Positions 6,661-15,325 of a DNA stretch of 64,000 nt are shown here, piece after piece (the first letter of the stretch is position 1; each line of letters opens with the position of its first letter). The notes below the pieces were generated by a model. That model saw only the letters and a list, made by a program, of their open reading frames with translations, had not been told where the DNA came from and searched no databases. Source of the stretch: an uncultured Acidocella sp. (GTDB lineage: Bacteria; Pseudomonadota; Alphaproteobacteria; Acetobacterales; Acetobacteraceae). Location: the NCBI RefSeq assembly GCF_946222605.1, contig NZ_CAMIIE010000017.1:1-64000 (forward strand), in the 5' to 3' direction. The position numbers and the translations under genes are program-made.

Positions 6661-9054
6661 TCATCTCCCCAATCTCGGCCCTCGTGGCTTGAGCGTGTTG
6701 CGCAGTTCCTGTGCCTTTCTCATTTCTTCAGCTTGCCGCGCCCGTTCCGCCTGCGCGGCGATCAGCGCCTCCCGCCTCTTCTCCAAGGAGGTGCGCAGTT
6801 TTTGCTCGGCTGCATCCGCGGCCGGGCCGGACTGCGTGCGACGATGTGGTGCGGCTTCGAACCGCAGCGACGCCCCTTTATCCTCACGCTGCCGCATGAT
6901 CTGCCCGGTCAGCGCAGCAAGGTCCGGCGCCAATTCGCGCGGCACGAAGAGCCGGTAATCCTCCCGGTGCCGTGTGCCGATGACATAGGCCGCGCGGGCA
7001 TCCCAGGCATAGGAATTGTCGTAGACGGCCGCCGTCGTGGGCTGCGTCTTGCCCTGGCCCTTATAGCCCGTGCCGCTATAGCCCAGCCCCCATTTGTCGT
7101 ATTTCACCGGGTCGAACGCGACGGTTGCCCCGTCATCCTTCATGATTTCCATGCGCCTCGGTGCCACGGTTTTGACGGTGCCAAACTCCGATGTCGCCAC
7201 GCCGAGCTGCCGGTCGGTCTCGTAAAATTGCACCCGCTCTCCGGCGGCAATCGACACGTCACCGCGCACCGTCTTGAATTCATGCGCCTGGATCGGCTCG
7301 CCCTTGACGGCAAGCTCTGCCCGCTGCCGTTGCTGCTCGGCCCGGTTCAGCTCCTCCACTTCCTTGTTGGTACTGGCATAGAGAAAGCTCGGCCCGTCGA
7401 TCGACGCTTGCGCCGCCACGGCACGTTGCCGCGCATCGGCCAAGCTATCGCACCAGACGATCTGACCGCGCCCGTCATAGGCGCCCAGCGCGGCATGGAT
7501 ATCACCGCGCGCAAAATCCTCGCTCGCCTTCGCCTGATATGCCTGACGCTGCCGCAGCACGGTCGTCAGTTCAGCCGCCCCGTGCTGATTGACTAGCTCG
7601 GTGAACATCCCGCCCCGCGACACCGACGCGAATTGCCGGTCATCGCCGGCGAGGATCAGTTTCGCGCCGCTGCGCTCGGCGCCCGTTAGCAGCTTCGCCA
7701 TGATGGCGTTGTCCATCATGCCCGCCTCGTCCACCATCACGACCGTCTTGCGATCCCAGCGCGCCGGGTCACGTTCGAGCTGTCCCAATTCGCGGTGCAA
7801 TGTCGCGGCATGGCCGTAGCCATCCTTGCGCAAATCCGCGACCACCGCGTTCGTCGGTGCCAGGCCGATCACACGATACCCCTCCGCCTCGAACGCGTGC
7901 CGCGCCGCATTCAATGTATGGCTCTTTCCCGTTCCGGCCCGGCCGATGACGATGCCGATCTGCCGCCCGTCCGTGACATGCTCTGCGGCCGCGCGCTGCT
8001 CGTCCGTCAAATCGGCGCGGGCCAATCGTTCTTGGCCGGCGTGCCCGAGTGCTCGGCCGGACGACTTGCCGATGCGCTCAGCCGCGCTGATGATCGCCAG
8101 TTCCTCTTCGCGCACCTGGCGCGTCGTCCAGCCGATCTCGTCCCGACCATCGGCGAGGAGCGGGACGACATCAGCATGGCCGGTAATTCGTGCCTCCAGC
8201 GCGTCGCGTTGTTCTCCTTCCAGCCCGGATTTGTTCAAAGCCTGGCGCACATCGCGGGCTGTGAAGATCGCCTTATGCGCGGTGAGCCGCGCCAGAATTT
8301 CGTCCGGATCGCGCAGCTTCGCTTGCTCGGCAGCCGTATTGGCCTGGGCGATCTCGGCACGGTCGGCAATGACCTGCTTGTTCAAAAGCTGGCCGCGCGT
8401 GTAATGCTCCTCCGGCACCGTGCGGCGCTCACGGATGTCGGTCACAATCCCCAGCCGGTCAAAATATTGCTTCTGGAATTCCGCCCAGCGGGTATCCCAA
8501 TTCTCAGCCTCGCTGATAAAGTGCCGATTCCCTTTGCTCGCGAACTCCGGATTCATGGCGCGGGCTTTCTTGCCAAAACCATTCCCGGCGAGGGCGCGGG
8601 TACTGATGAGCAAATGCGCGTGCGGGTTATTCTCCTCCCGGTGGATCGCCCATTCCACCACCACGCCATGGGTATCGGGCTTGATCTCCTTTGCTACGAA
8701 TTCCATCAGCATGACCTCGCGCTGTTCGGGCGTCGCTTCCCGCGGCAAGGCGATGGTCATATGCTTGGCGATTTGCCCGTTCTTCTTCCAGCGCAGCTCG
8801 CCGGTCTGCCGGTCGATCGTCTGCTCGGCGCGTTCGGCTGCCCGCCATAGCTGCGCCGCGTCCGCCGCCCATTCCGGCGCGCTGGCGGGCAAGATCATGC
8901 CACGAGCTTCCAGCTCATCGGCCTTGTGGGCAAAATTGAACGGTGTGCCGCTTTGGTCGAGCCTTGCGTCGCGCGCGATATAGGCCGACAGACCGGTGGC
9001 ACTGCTGCCTGCTCCGGCTTTGACGATCTCGACACGGACAAACCGGCTCGCCAT
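6661..9054 (-). CDS. traA: TraA/MobA-type conjugative relaxase with C-terminal helicase
   Basis: This 797-residue two-domain protein nicks the origin of transfer and unwinds the transferred strand. The N-terminal MobA/MobL relaxase domain has a likely nucleophile Tyr25 (GLSAYIARDA) and the metal-binding HUH-type NPHAHLLIS with His145 and His147. The central RecD-like helicase shows Walker A GRAGTGKS at 371-378, Walker B VDEAG at 441-445, and AGDDRQ a little further on. The C-terminal 70 residues are Arg/Glu/Ala-rich and probably coiled-coil. Ti-plasmid TraA is longer (about 1,100 residues), so this is a compact form. It is transcribed away from the candidate oriT at 9150-9211. Confidence 0.93.
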   Translation of the reverse strand: MASRFVRVEIVKAGAGSSATGLSAYIARDARLDQSGTPFNFAHKADELEARGMILPASAPEWAADAAQLWRAAERAEQTIDRQTGELRWKKNGQIAKHMTIALPREATPEQREVMLMEFVAKEIKPDTHGVVVEWAIHREENNPHAHLLISTRALAGNGFGKKARAMNPEFASKGNRHFISEAENWDTRWAEFQKQYFDRLGIVTDIRERRTVPEEHYTRGQLLNKQVIADRAEIAQANTAAEQAKLRDPDEILARLTAHKAIFTARDVRQALNKSGLEGEQRDALEARITGHADVVPLLADGRDEIGWTTRQVREEELAIISAAERIGKSSGRALGHAGQERLARADLTDEQRAAAEHVTDGRQIGIVIGRAGTGKSHTLNAARHAFEAEGYRVIGLAPTNAVVADLRKDGYGHAATLHRELGQLERDPARWDRKTVVMVDEAGMMDNAIMAKLLTGAERSGAKLILAGDDRQFASVSRGGMFTELVNQHGAAELTTVLRQRQAYQAKASEDFARGDIHAALGAYDGRGQIVWCDSLADARQRAVAAQASIDGPSFLYASTNKEVEELNRAEQQRQRAELAVKGEPIQAHEFKTVRGDVSIAAGERVQFYETDRQLGVATSEFGTVKTVAPRRMEIMKDDGATVAFDPVKYDKWGLGYSGTGYKGQGKTQPTTAAVYDNSYAWDARAAYVIGTRHREDYRLFVPRELAPDLAALTGQIMRQREDKGASLRFEAAPHRRTQSGPAADAAEQKLRTSLEKRREALIAAQAERARQAEEMRKAQELRNTLKPRGPRLGR

Positions 9055-9149
9055 CGCTACCCTTTCTGCGTTCCTTTCTTTCCGGCCGGCGCTTTAGCCC
9101 GAGCGCCACGCCGGGACAGGTGGCCCCACCCGCGGCCGCCGATTCGGCT

Positions 9150-9211
9150 GGTGGTGCGTCCGCACCACCCTCAAGCCACGTTTTGCGAAGCAAAATGTAT
9201 ATTGAGCCTAG
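9150..9211 (+). other. Candidate origin of transfer (oriT)
   Basis: In the gap between the divergent relaxase and TraD-like genes lies a perfect hairpin GGTGGTGCG-tc-CGCACCACC (9150-9169). A second hairpin TTTTGC-GAA-GCAAAA (9181-9195) is followed at once by TGTATATTGAGCC. The second element copies the design of the RSF1010/R1162 oriT, where a GAA-looped hairpin precedes the nic region ending in GCGCCC. Position next to a MobA-type relaxase supports the call; the nic position itself is not determined. Confidence 0.55.
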
Positions 9212-9356
9212 ACGGATTTTCTGCGGGCGCGCCTGTCTTCAGGGTGACTCGAACATGAAGAGTCGTTCAGTCTGATTGTATTAAGTTTACATTGTTCTCG
9301 TGAAAATTGTAGCCGTTTTCTGTTCCGTTGTTTTTGCCAGTTTTTGGAGCCGAAAC

Positions 9357-9902
9357 ATGGCAGGATTCGATGAGGCCGCGCTAAGGCGCCTGGAGGAGCT
9401 GGTCGCCAAGTCAAAGGGGGGCGGCAAACTGCCAGCACCCGAGGCGCTGGAGCTGAAGGAGCTGAAGCTTCTGCGCCAAACGGCCGAGATCGCCACGCGC
9501 CGAGCCAGCATTGCCGTTGCTAAGCGCAAGATTGAGGACCGGGAAAAATACCGCGTCGGTGGCCTCGCTGTGGCCGCCGGGCTGAGCCGGTGGAATGACG
9601 ATGAGCTGAAAGGCGGGTTCGCCATGCTGGCCGAACTGGCTGATACGGCAAGGTCCGGACTGGGCGCGAAGGGGAAGCAAGCGAGCGTGGCGGAAGCCGC
9701 CAAAACGGTGCTGGTGCCGCTGCGCGTGTCCTTTGGGGAGGCGCCGGATGAGGCCGTGCTGACCGCGCTGAAAAAACGCGGCTTCAAATGGAACGCCGCG
9801 GCCAAGGCATGGGACGGCACCGGAGAGCCAGCCGATATCCAAAGCGAGGCCGAACTTGGCGGCGGGCTGGTCGAGCCCTTGCCGCTGGCGCCTCGGGAAT
9901 AA
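9357..9902 (+). CDS. TraD/MobC-like conjugal transfer accessory protein
   Basis: The predicted protein has 181 residues. The middle part, REKYRVGGLAVAAGL (about 63-77), matches the RK-RK-GGLV-KAGL signature of the small TraD/TraC-type relaxosome proteins of Ti-like plasmids. The C-terminus (LKKRGFKWNAAAKAWDGTG) resembles the short W-rich module found in similar plasmid proteins. ATG at 9357 is preferred over an upstream ATT-rich frame start because TTGGAG precedes it. Divergent from traA across the candidate oriT, it probably helps relaxosome assembly. Confidence 0.6.
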   Translation: MAGFDEAALRRLEELVAKSKGGGKLPAPEALELKELKLLRQTAEIATRRASIAVAKRKIEDREKYRVGGLAVAAGLSRWNDDELKGGFAMLAELADTARSGLGAKGKQASVAEAAKTVLVPLRVSFGEAPDEAVLTALKKRGFKWNAAAKAWDGTGEPADIQSEAELGGGLVEPLPLAPRE

Positions 9903-9932
9903 GCCCATGTCACCCCTGATGGGAGCCGGCGC

Positions 9933-10424
9933 ATGAGCGGAGACGACGACAGCGACGAAGCCGCGGGCCATGGGCGGCGAGATTTGGACGTGGGGGAGGG
10001 GGCCTATTGGCAGCGACTGGCGGGGCAGGTTGATGCAAAACAGGCTTCTGGGCGGCATCGGAGGCCGGAGATGCCCGATCTTCCGAAAAAGGCCGATCCG
10101 CCCGAAAATCTCGATATCACCGACCCTACCGTGGCGATTGTGCAGACTTTGCTGGACAATGTGGCCATTACCAAAGAGCTGAAGGATGAATCTGAGGCGG
10201 CGCGCAGGGCCATGGCCGAGGCCATGCGCAAGACAGCCCTTCAGACCGACGCCATGTCTGCCGATATGCGCTCCGTGACCATCGCACTCCAGCGTCTGGC
10301 CGGGCAGCAGCCAGCCAAATGGGATCGCTATATCTGGGCGGGTGTTGGCTTCGTCCTGGGCGTTGTCGTGACGGATGCGAGTTTCACGACGATCCCGGCC
10401 CTCTGGCGCCAGATTTTTGGGTAA
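9933..10424 (+). CDS. Unknown plasmid-type protein with coiled coil and C-terminal TM helix
   Basis: This 163-residue protein has no recognised domain. The N-terminus is charged and likely disordered, and residues 70-125 (KELKDESEAARRAMAEAMRK and following) look like a coiled coil. A single hydrophobic segment, WAGVGFVLGVVVTDA, sits near residues 136-150. It is placed between the TraD-like gene and traG in the same orientation, and overlaps traG by about 50 bases. An anchor or accessory of the coupling protein is a reasonable guess; no function is claimed. Confidence 0.6.
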   Translation: MSGDDDSDEAAGHGRRDLDVGEGAYWQRLAGQVDAKQASGRHRRPEMPDLPKKADPPENLDITDPTVAIVQTLLDNVAITKELKDESEAARRAMAEAMRKTALQTDAMSADMRSVTIALQRLAGQQPAKWDRYIWAGVGFVLGVVVTDASFTTIPALWRQIFG

Positions 10425-12078
10425 GGTCACACAAGCTTTCCGCAATTTGCTGCGGCAGACACGCCGTAATCCAGGCTGGGCCGTCAAGGCGTTTCTGTTG
10501 ATCCCTCTATGGGCGCCACTCTATTTGCTGAAGACAATCCTGTGGATGATCCTGGCCATGACCCTGGTCGGTCTCGCCGGCGCCGGTGTCATGACGGTCT
10601 TCCATCTCGATCATTCCAAGACCGCCAATATCATCTTCATCGTCGTGACCGTCATTGCGCTGTTCGTCGCCATGGTCTGGGGGCTCACGCGTCCCCTCCT
10701 TGAATATTTTGGCGAGCGGGAAAGCAGCACCCATGGCACGGCGCGTTTTGCCACGGAGAAAGAGACCGCGCGCCTGGCGCAAAACAAGCATGGGCTCCTG
10801 CTCGGCCGCGATCTCAATTCCGGCAAGCTGCTGCGCTATGCTGGCCCGGCCCATTTGCTCACGATGGCGCCGACGCGCAGCGGCAAGGGCGTAGGTACCA
10901 TCATCCCGAATCTGCTCACCCTCGACCGCTCGGTGATATGCATCGACCCCAAAGGTGAAAACACCCGCATCGCCGGGCGCGCCCGCGGCTTGTTCGGCAA
11001 GGTGCATATCATGGACCCGTTCGGCGTTACTGGCCGGGCTTCGGCGTCGTTCAATCCGCTGGCTTCGCTTGATGCAGCCAGCTTGGATGTGGCGGAGGAG
11101 GCAGCCATTCTAGCCGACGCGCTAGTCTATGACCCGCCCACCCAGGTGGCGGAAGCGCATTGGAACGAGGAAGCCAAAGCCCTCATCGCCGGGCTCATTC
11201 TATATATCGTCGCGCAGGAGCCGCCCGGCCGGCGAACTCTTGCGATTTTGCGCGAGCATTTGACCGCGGCGCCGGAGACATTTGCGGAATTGCTTGCGCA
11301 GATGCAGGGCACCACGGCTGCCGCGGGACTGATCGCCCGCGCCGCCAACCGGCATCTCGGCAAGGACCATCGAGAAGCAGCCGGGGTGCTCTCGGCGGCG
11401 CAGCGCCATACCCATTTCCTCGACAGTCCGCGCATGACAGCGGCACTCGGCCACTCGGATTTTGCGTTCGGGGATTTGAAAGTGGAAACCGCGACGGTGT
11501 TTCTCGTCCTGCCGCCGGATCGCCTGGGCCCCTACGCGCGCTGGCTGCGCCTGATGGTGACGCAGAGCCTCCAGGACATGGCGCGCACGACGGCCAAACC
11601 CACGGCGCCGGTGCTCTACCTCCTTGATGAATTCGCGGCACTCGGCCATCTGGCGCCGGTCGAACGGGCCATGGGGCTCATGGCGGGCTACGGCGTGCAG
11701 CTTTGGCCCATCCTCCAAGACATCCACCAGCTCCGCGCTACTTACGGCCAGAGTGCGGGCACCTTTCTCAGCAATGCCGGCGTCTTGCAGGTTTTTGGCG
11801 TCAATGACCATGACAGCACGCGCCTGGTCTCCGATCTGCTCGGCCAGGAAACCAGGGTCTTCGAGACCACCAGCCGTGATCCCAATGCGGGCTGGGCCGG
11901 TGATCGTTTTACCTACTCCGAGCAACATACGGGCCGGGCGCTGCTCACCCCCGACGAGGTGCGCAACATGGCCCAAAGCAAGCAATTGCTCTTCCTCGCA
12001 GGGCAACGGCCGATCGTCGCCCGAAAGCTGCGTTACTATGCGGATGCGGAGTTTGCCGGAAAGTTTGACAGGCCGTAG
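10375..12078 (+). CDS. traG: TraG/VirD4-type coupling ATPase
   Basis: This 567-residue type IV coupling protein delivers the relaxase-DNA complex to a secretion channel. Two TM helices lie near residues 40-75 and 84-106. Walker A is APTRSGKGVG at 165-174, and Walker B is LYLLDEFAALG in the second half. The length is slightly short but the ATPase domain is complete. The ATG at 10375 overlaps the preceding gene by 50 bases. A TTG at 10417 is an alternative start, and neither has a good ribosome site. No mating-pair formation genes follow. Confidence 0.92.
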   Translation: MRVSRRSRPSGARFLGKVTQAFRNLLRQTRRNPGWAVKAFLLIPLWAPLYLLKTILWMILAMTLVGLAGAGVMTVFHLDHSKTANIIFIVVTVIALFVAMVWGLTRPLLEYFGERESSTHGTARFATEKETARLAQNKHGLLLGRDLNSGKLLRYAGPAHLLTMAPTRSGKGVGTIIPNLLTLDRSVICIDPKGENTRIAGRARGLFGKVHIMDPFGVTGRASASFNPLASLDAASLDVAEEAAILADALVYDPPTQVAEAHWNEEAKALIAGLILYIVAQEPPGRRTLAILREHLTAAPETFAELLAQMQGTTAAAGLIARAANRHLGKDHREAAGVLSAAQRHTHFLDSPRMTAALGHSDFAFGDLKVETATVFLVLPPDRLGPYARWLRLMVTQSLQDMARTTAKPTAPVLYLLDEFAALGHLAPVERAMGLMAGYGVQLWPILQDIHQLRATYGQSAGTFLSNAGVLQVFGVNDHDSTRLVSDLLGQETRVFETTSRDPNAGWAGDRFTYSEQHTGRALLTPDEVRNMAQSKQLLFLAGQRPIVARKLRYYADAEFAGKFDRP

Positions 12079-12137
12079 CTGATGCCAAAGCAAATCGGGC
12101 GCTGTGAGGCGCCCGAAAATTTTGGAAATGAGCCGCC

Positions 12138-13295
12138 TCAAGCGGCGGCCCGTTCCGTCGTATTGCCGGTCTCGCGCCGTTGCAGACCATGGAGATAATC
12201 CGTTGCCCGCTGCGCGTGGCTCGCGGCCGAGAAGATGAACCGTTTGTCGTCCTTCAGCACCTTGAGCCAGGTCGCGATATATGCGGCGTGATCCTCGCGG
12301 GTCTCCGGCGTGATATTCAGATCGGCACACAGGAATGCACTGCCCAATTCGGCAACCAGCTCCTCACGCGCATAGCCTTCGTCACCCCATTTGACGCGGC
12401 CCATATCTCGCGCCAGGCGCTTGTCGTGCTTGGTCCAATGGGTCAGTTCATGAGCCAATGTCGCCGCGTAGCTCTCGGCATCGTGGAATGTCTCAAACGG
12501 CGGCATCTGTACGAAATCGGCGCCTTCGGCATAATAGGCGCGTGTACCGCCATGACGGATGTCGGCACCGGTTGCCGCGAAAAATCGGTCGGCCCCATCT
12601 AGCCTTTGCACCGGCGTCAGTGCCGGCGCTTCGGGGGTTATCGTGTACTGCGCGGGCAAACCTTCGCACTGCTCGGCATTGAACACAGTATAGCCTTTGA
12701 GAAAGGGAATTTCCCGTTCGCATTCTTCACCACGCGCATCGATCTCCGTGCGCTTGATGCGGTCGGCATAGACTACCAGTTCCCCGGTCTCACCGCGGCG
12801 GACATTACCGCCCAGTTCCAAGGCTTGCTTGAAGGTCAGCCAATGCGGGCAAGAATAACCCTTTGCGACGGCTGAGGACCACAGCATGATGATGTTGATA
12901 CCGTTATAGGGAATGCCATTGTGCCGCAGGGGACGGGAAATCTTGCCCGCCACATGTTCCGCGTTCCACGGCTTCAGCCAGGGCCGGACGCCCTGTTCCA
13001 AATCCGCGACAATCTTGTCCGTGATCCGGGTATAAATATCCGAACGGCTTGATGTTTGGGTCTTGTCCTTGATCTCCTTTAGGGTTGAGGGGCAGCGCGC
13101 TGCTCCTCTGCCCGTCGGCGAGACCGGGGTGTGCAAGCTGCAAGGCGCTTCGCGGGGAACCAAAACGCAACGAAATTGACCGCGCAGCGGGACATTTCGT
13201 CTGTCGTTTTGGGCGGAAGCGCCTTTCAGCGCGCCGAGGGGCTGGCCCCTTTCATGTCCTTTTTCAAGGGTGAGTTTGCAGAAAATTTTCACCAC
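12138..13295 (-). CDS. ardC: ArdC-like antirestriction protein with zincin-type metallopeptidase domain
   Basis: Residues 84 onward (SRSDIYTRITDKIVADLEQG, then RPWLKPW) form the ArdC N-terminal ssDNA-binding domain. HELTHWTKH at 282-290 plus EELVAELGSAF downstream form a gluzincin-like zinc site (HExxH and distal Glu). Plasmid ArdC proteins coat incoming single-stranded DNA and protect it from host restriction. The start is uncertain: AAAGGAG lies at the beginning of the conserved part (about 13073-13079) but no ATG/GTG/TTG follows it, so the first 80 residues of the frame are probably partly untranslated. It is convergent with traG and part of the mobilisation module. Confidence 0.82.
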   Translation of the reverse strand: MVKIFCKLTLEKGHERGQPLGALKGASAQNDRRNVPLRGQFRCVLVPREAPCSLHTPVSPTGRGAARCPSTLKEIKDKTQTSSRSDIYTRITDKIVADLEQGVRPWLKPWNAEHVAGKISRPLRHNGIPYNGINIIMLWSSAVAKGYSCPHWLTFKQALELGGNVRRGETGELVVYADRIKRTEIDARGEECEREIPFLKGYTVFNAEQCEGLPAQYTITPEAPALTPVQRLDGADRFFAATGADIRHGGTRAYYAEGADFVQMPPFETFHDAESYAATLAHELTHWTKHDKRLARDMGRVKWGDEGYAREELVAELGSAFLCADLNITPETREDHAAYIATWLKVLKDDKRFIFSAASHAQRATDYLHGLQRRETGNTTERAAA

Positions 13296-13427
13296 GCCGA
13301 AGGCGTGATGTTTCCGGCCAAAATGGCTGCCGGTGAGGTCGGGAGCAGAACGGCGTTGGCGACGGTCGATCAGTCTTTCATTCGCGGGTTGGTTACCGCA
13401 TGAGCGCGTATCGTCGCGGGCCTACCT

Positions 13428-14715
13428 CGGTCTAAGCTCGGGCGTCGGATGAATCCGGCCCATAGGGGCGCATCGAGGATTGCCCTGACCTCCATTCTGC
13501 CCCCGGCCGCACCGGCCCTGGGCGTAAGTGTCAGCCGGTGGTTGGTATAACCTCCCGGCTCACGGCCCAAACAAAGCCTGACAGTTCCCGTGCGATGGCG
13601 ACAACAACCGCCGTTGATTTTTTGCCGCCAGCACTGAGCTTGCGATAGCGGGCACAAAGCCGCACCTGCGCCTTCCAGGCGATGTCGCGCACGGCCTTGG
13701 GCAAATCGGCGATGATCCTCGTCTTTTCGATGGCCACGCGGGCGGGGTAGCGGTAGCTCCAGGCGGCCTCCACCAGCATCCGGCGAGCCTCGCCATTGCC
13801 GGTCTTGGTGATGCCACCACGCCGTATCCGCTCACCGCTCGACTGTTCGGACGGCACCAGACCGAGATAGTTCATGAGCTGGCGCGGCGTCTTGAACCGG
13901 CTGAGGTCGCCGACGGCGGCCACGAACGTCACGGCGGAGATGAAGTCGAGGCCGCGCAAACCGCGTAGCGCCGTGACCAGCGGTGCCATCGACCATTCCG
14001 GAAGCAATGTTTCGATCTGCTCGACAAGCTGTGCCTGCCGCTCCTGTGCCGTGTGCACTGCTTCGACGTAATCCTGGAATACGATTTGGTGCGCTGGCTG
14101 CTCAAAACTTTGCTTGCCCAGCCAGTCACGATGCCGGTAGGTCCAATGCTTGCCAGTACCATAGGTCCGGCCATGACGGAGCAAGAACGACAGCAACTGC
14201 TGCCGACATCGCATGAGCTGCATACAGGCATCAGCGCGGGCACGGGTGAGATCGCGCATGGCCTCATGCACCTGGTCCGGCACCCAGACCGGGGTCAGTT
14301 CACCCGCCCGGTGCAATACTGCCAGCATCTGCGAATCACGGCGGTCAGTCTTGATGCGGTCCCCAGGTTTACGGGGAATGCGTGAGCTTGCCACCACCAC
14401 ACATCCGTGCCCCAGAGTCGTGAGTTGCCGGTAAATGCCGTACCCGCAACCACCTGCCTCATAGCAGAATTCGAGCCGGTGGCCGCTTTTACCGAGGCGG
14501 TGCGCCAGTTTGGCAATATCCACTGGTGTGTTCGGGATTGCCCCGACAAACCGGATATCCCCATCACGCCCATCCGCCGCCGTTGTTACCGAGATGCTGG
14601 CCTTGTGCACATCAAGCCCAACGTAAATCGTTGCTTTCTCCATGGTGCCCCCTTGGTTGAGCACCCAGGATGACACAATCGGGGCAGCCCAACCCAAAGG
14701 ACATGCGGTCTAAGC
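13428..14715 (-). mobile_element. IS110-family insertion sequence (approximate ends)
   Basis: A DEDD transposase gene is flanked by the 10-base direct repeat CGGTCTAAGC at 13428-13437 and 14706-14715. IS110 elements lack classical terminal inverted repeats and leave short shared sequences at their ends, so these repeats are candidate boundaries. Two GC-rich hairpins immediately outside the right repeat could be the target site or part of a longer non-coding end. Confidence 0.5.
13531..14643 (-). CDS. IS110-family (IS1111-like) DEDD transposase
   Basis: The transposase has 370 residues. The N-terminal DEDD domain begins YVGLDVHKASIS with the first catalytic Asp, then FCYEAGGCGYG, then KTDRRDSQMLA with two Asp. 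The C-terminal Transposase_20 region (LRGLRGLDFISAVTFVAAVG, then RFKTPRQLMNYLGLVPSEQS and GGITKTGNGEARRMLVE) carries the conserved serine-containing domain. ATG at 14643 is chosen over 14697 because AAGGGGG precedes it at good spacing. The reading frame looks intact, so the element may be active. Confidence 0.92.
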   Translation of the reverse strand: MEKATIYVGLDVHKASISVTTAADGRDGDIRFVGAIPNTPVDIAKLAHRLGKSGHRLEFCYEAGGCGYGIYRQLTTLGHGCVVVASSRIPRKPGDRIKTDRRDSQMLAVLHRAGELTPVWVPDQVHEAMRDLTRARADACMQLMRCRQQLLSFLLRHGRTYGTGKHWTYRHRDWLGKQSFEQPAHQIVFQDYVEAVHTAQERQAQLVEQIETLLPEWSMAPLVTALRGLRGLDFISAVTFVAAVGDLSRFKTPRQLMNYLGLVPSEQSSGERIRRGGITKTGNGEARRMLVEAAWSYRYPARVAIEKTRIIADLPKAVRDIAWKAQVRLCARYRKLSAGGKKSTAVVVAIARELSGFVWAVSREVIPTTG

Positions 14716-14790
14716 CTGGCGGAGCCAGGGCACGGCCGCGTCTGCGGCCAGAACAATGGTCCTCCTTGAAATCGAAAAGCCTATTGGATA
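14644..14790 (-). ncRNA. Candidate structured leader / bridge-RNA region of the IS110 element
   Basis: Upstream of the transposase start lie two strong hairpins, CCTGGC-gga-GCCAGG (14715-14729) and GGCCGC-gtct-GCGGCC (14734-14749). GGTGC/GCACC pairing also encloses the transposase ribosome site. IS110 elements are known to encode a bridge RNA in a non-coding end. The structure is visible, but the RNA itself is inferred; the hairpins might instead be the insertion target. Confidence 0.35.
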
Positions 14791-15081
14791 TTTGACGCTG
14801 GCTTAAGCTATTCGGCCGTCTTGGTCGCGCCCAACCTGGTAGTTACCGACCCAAGGTGGACATTTTCAGGCCAGAAAAATTTCAATGAGGATGGGCGTCT
14901 GTGCGCCCGAAGCCACCGGAAGTGTGGAACGCAACTTGACATGTCGCGGCGATAGGAAGGCATGAAACAGATATGTTTTCTGCCCGCATGAGTGAGGCGC
15001 CATGCCATAGCGCGAATGGACTTGGGCCAAGAGCACTACCGGGTAGCCAGCTTTGTTTAAGGCGACACCTATTGCCAATTT
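14791..15081. other. Intergenic stretch between IS110 and the restriction operon
   Basis: Nothing convincing is encoded here. A small dyad GGGCG-tctgtg-CGCCC occurs near 14893-14908. Composition becomes AT-rich toward 15060-15110, consistent with the promoter of the following operon, but no clear -35/-10 pair was identified. Confidence 0.4.
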
Positions 15082-15094
15082 GGCCAAAATGGCC
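15082..15094 (+). promoter_or_regulatory. Inverted repeat, likely operator of the phd-hsd-prrC operon
   Basis: GGCCA-aaa-TGGCC is a perfect short palindrome, with another TTGGC/GCCAA half-site just upstream (about 15074-15084). It lies 30 bases before the Phd-like start codon. Phd/YefM proteins typically autorepress through short palindromes, so this may be their site (inference). Confidence 0.45.
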
Positions 15095-15124
15095 ATAAAT
15101 TGTTTTTCGAAGATGGGGGAGGCG

Positions 15125-15325
15125 ATGCAAACACTAAATGCGAAAGACGCCAAGTACGGCTTCGGTCGACTCATCGATCTCGCCCGAATCGAGCCTGTAG
15201 CGGTAGCCAAGCACGGACGGCCAGTCGTGGTAGTCATGGCCGTCGAGGAGTATGACCGATTGAGGGGCATTGAAAGGGGCTGCGTGAAAAGTGGCCCAGA
15301 CGCGAATGGCACGGCGCAACAATGA
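15125..15325 (+). CDS. Phd/YefM-family antitoxin-like protein
   Basis: This 66-residue protein reads MQTLNAKDAKYGFGRLIDLA, then PVAVAKHGRPVVVVMAVEEYDRL, the standard Phd fold with the G/S-R-P strand and EEY-RL helix. GGGGGAGG precedes the ATG at 15125. The stop codon overlaps the hsdR ATG (ATGA), so it is translationally coupled to the restriction gene rather than to a Doc, RelE or YoeB toxin. The C-terminal toxin-binding part is short and Gly/Ser-rich. It may act as the transcriptional repressor of the whole operon (inference). Confidence 0.82.
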   Translation: MQTLNAKDAKYGFGRLIDLARIEPVAVAKHGRPVVVVMAVEEYDRLRGIERGCVKSGPDANGTAQQ

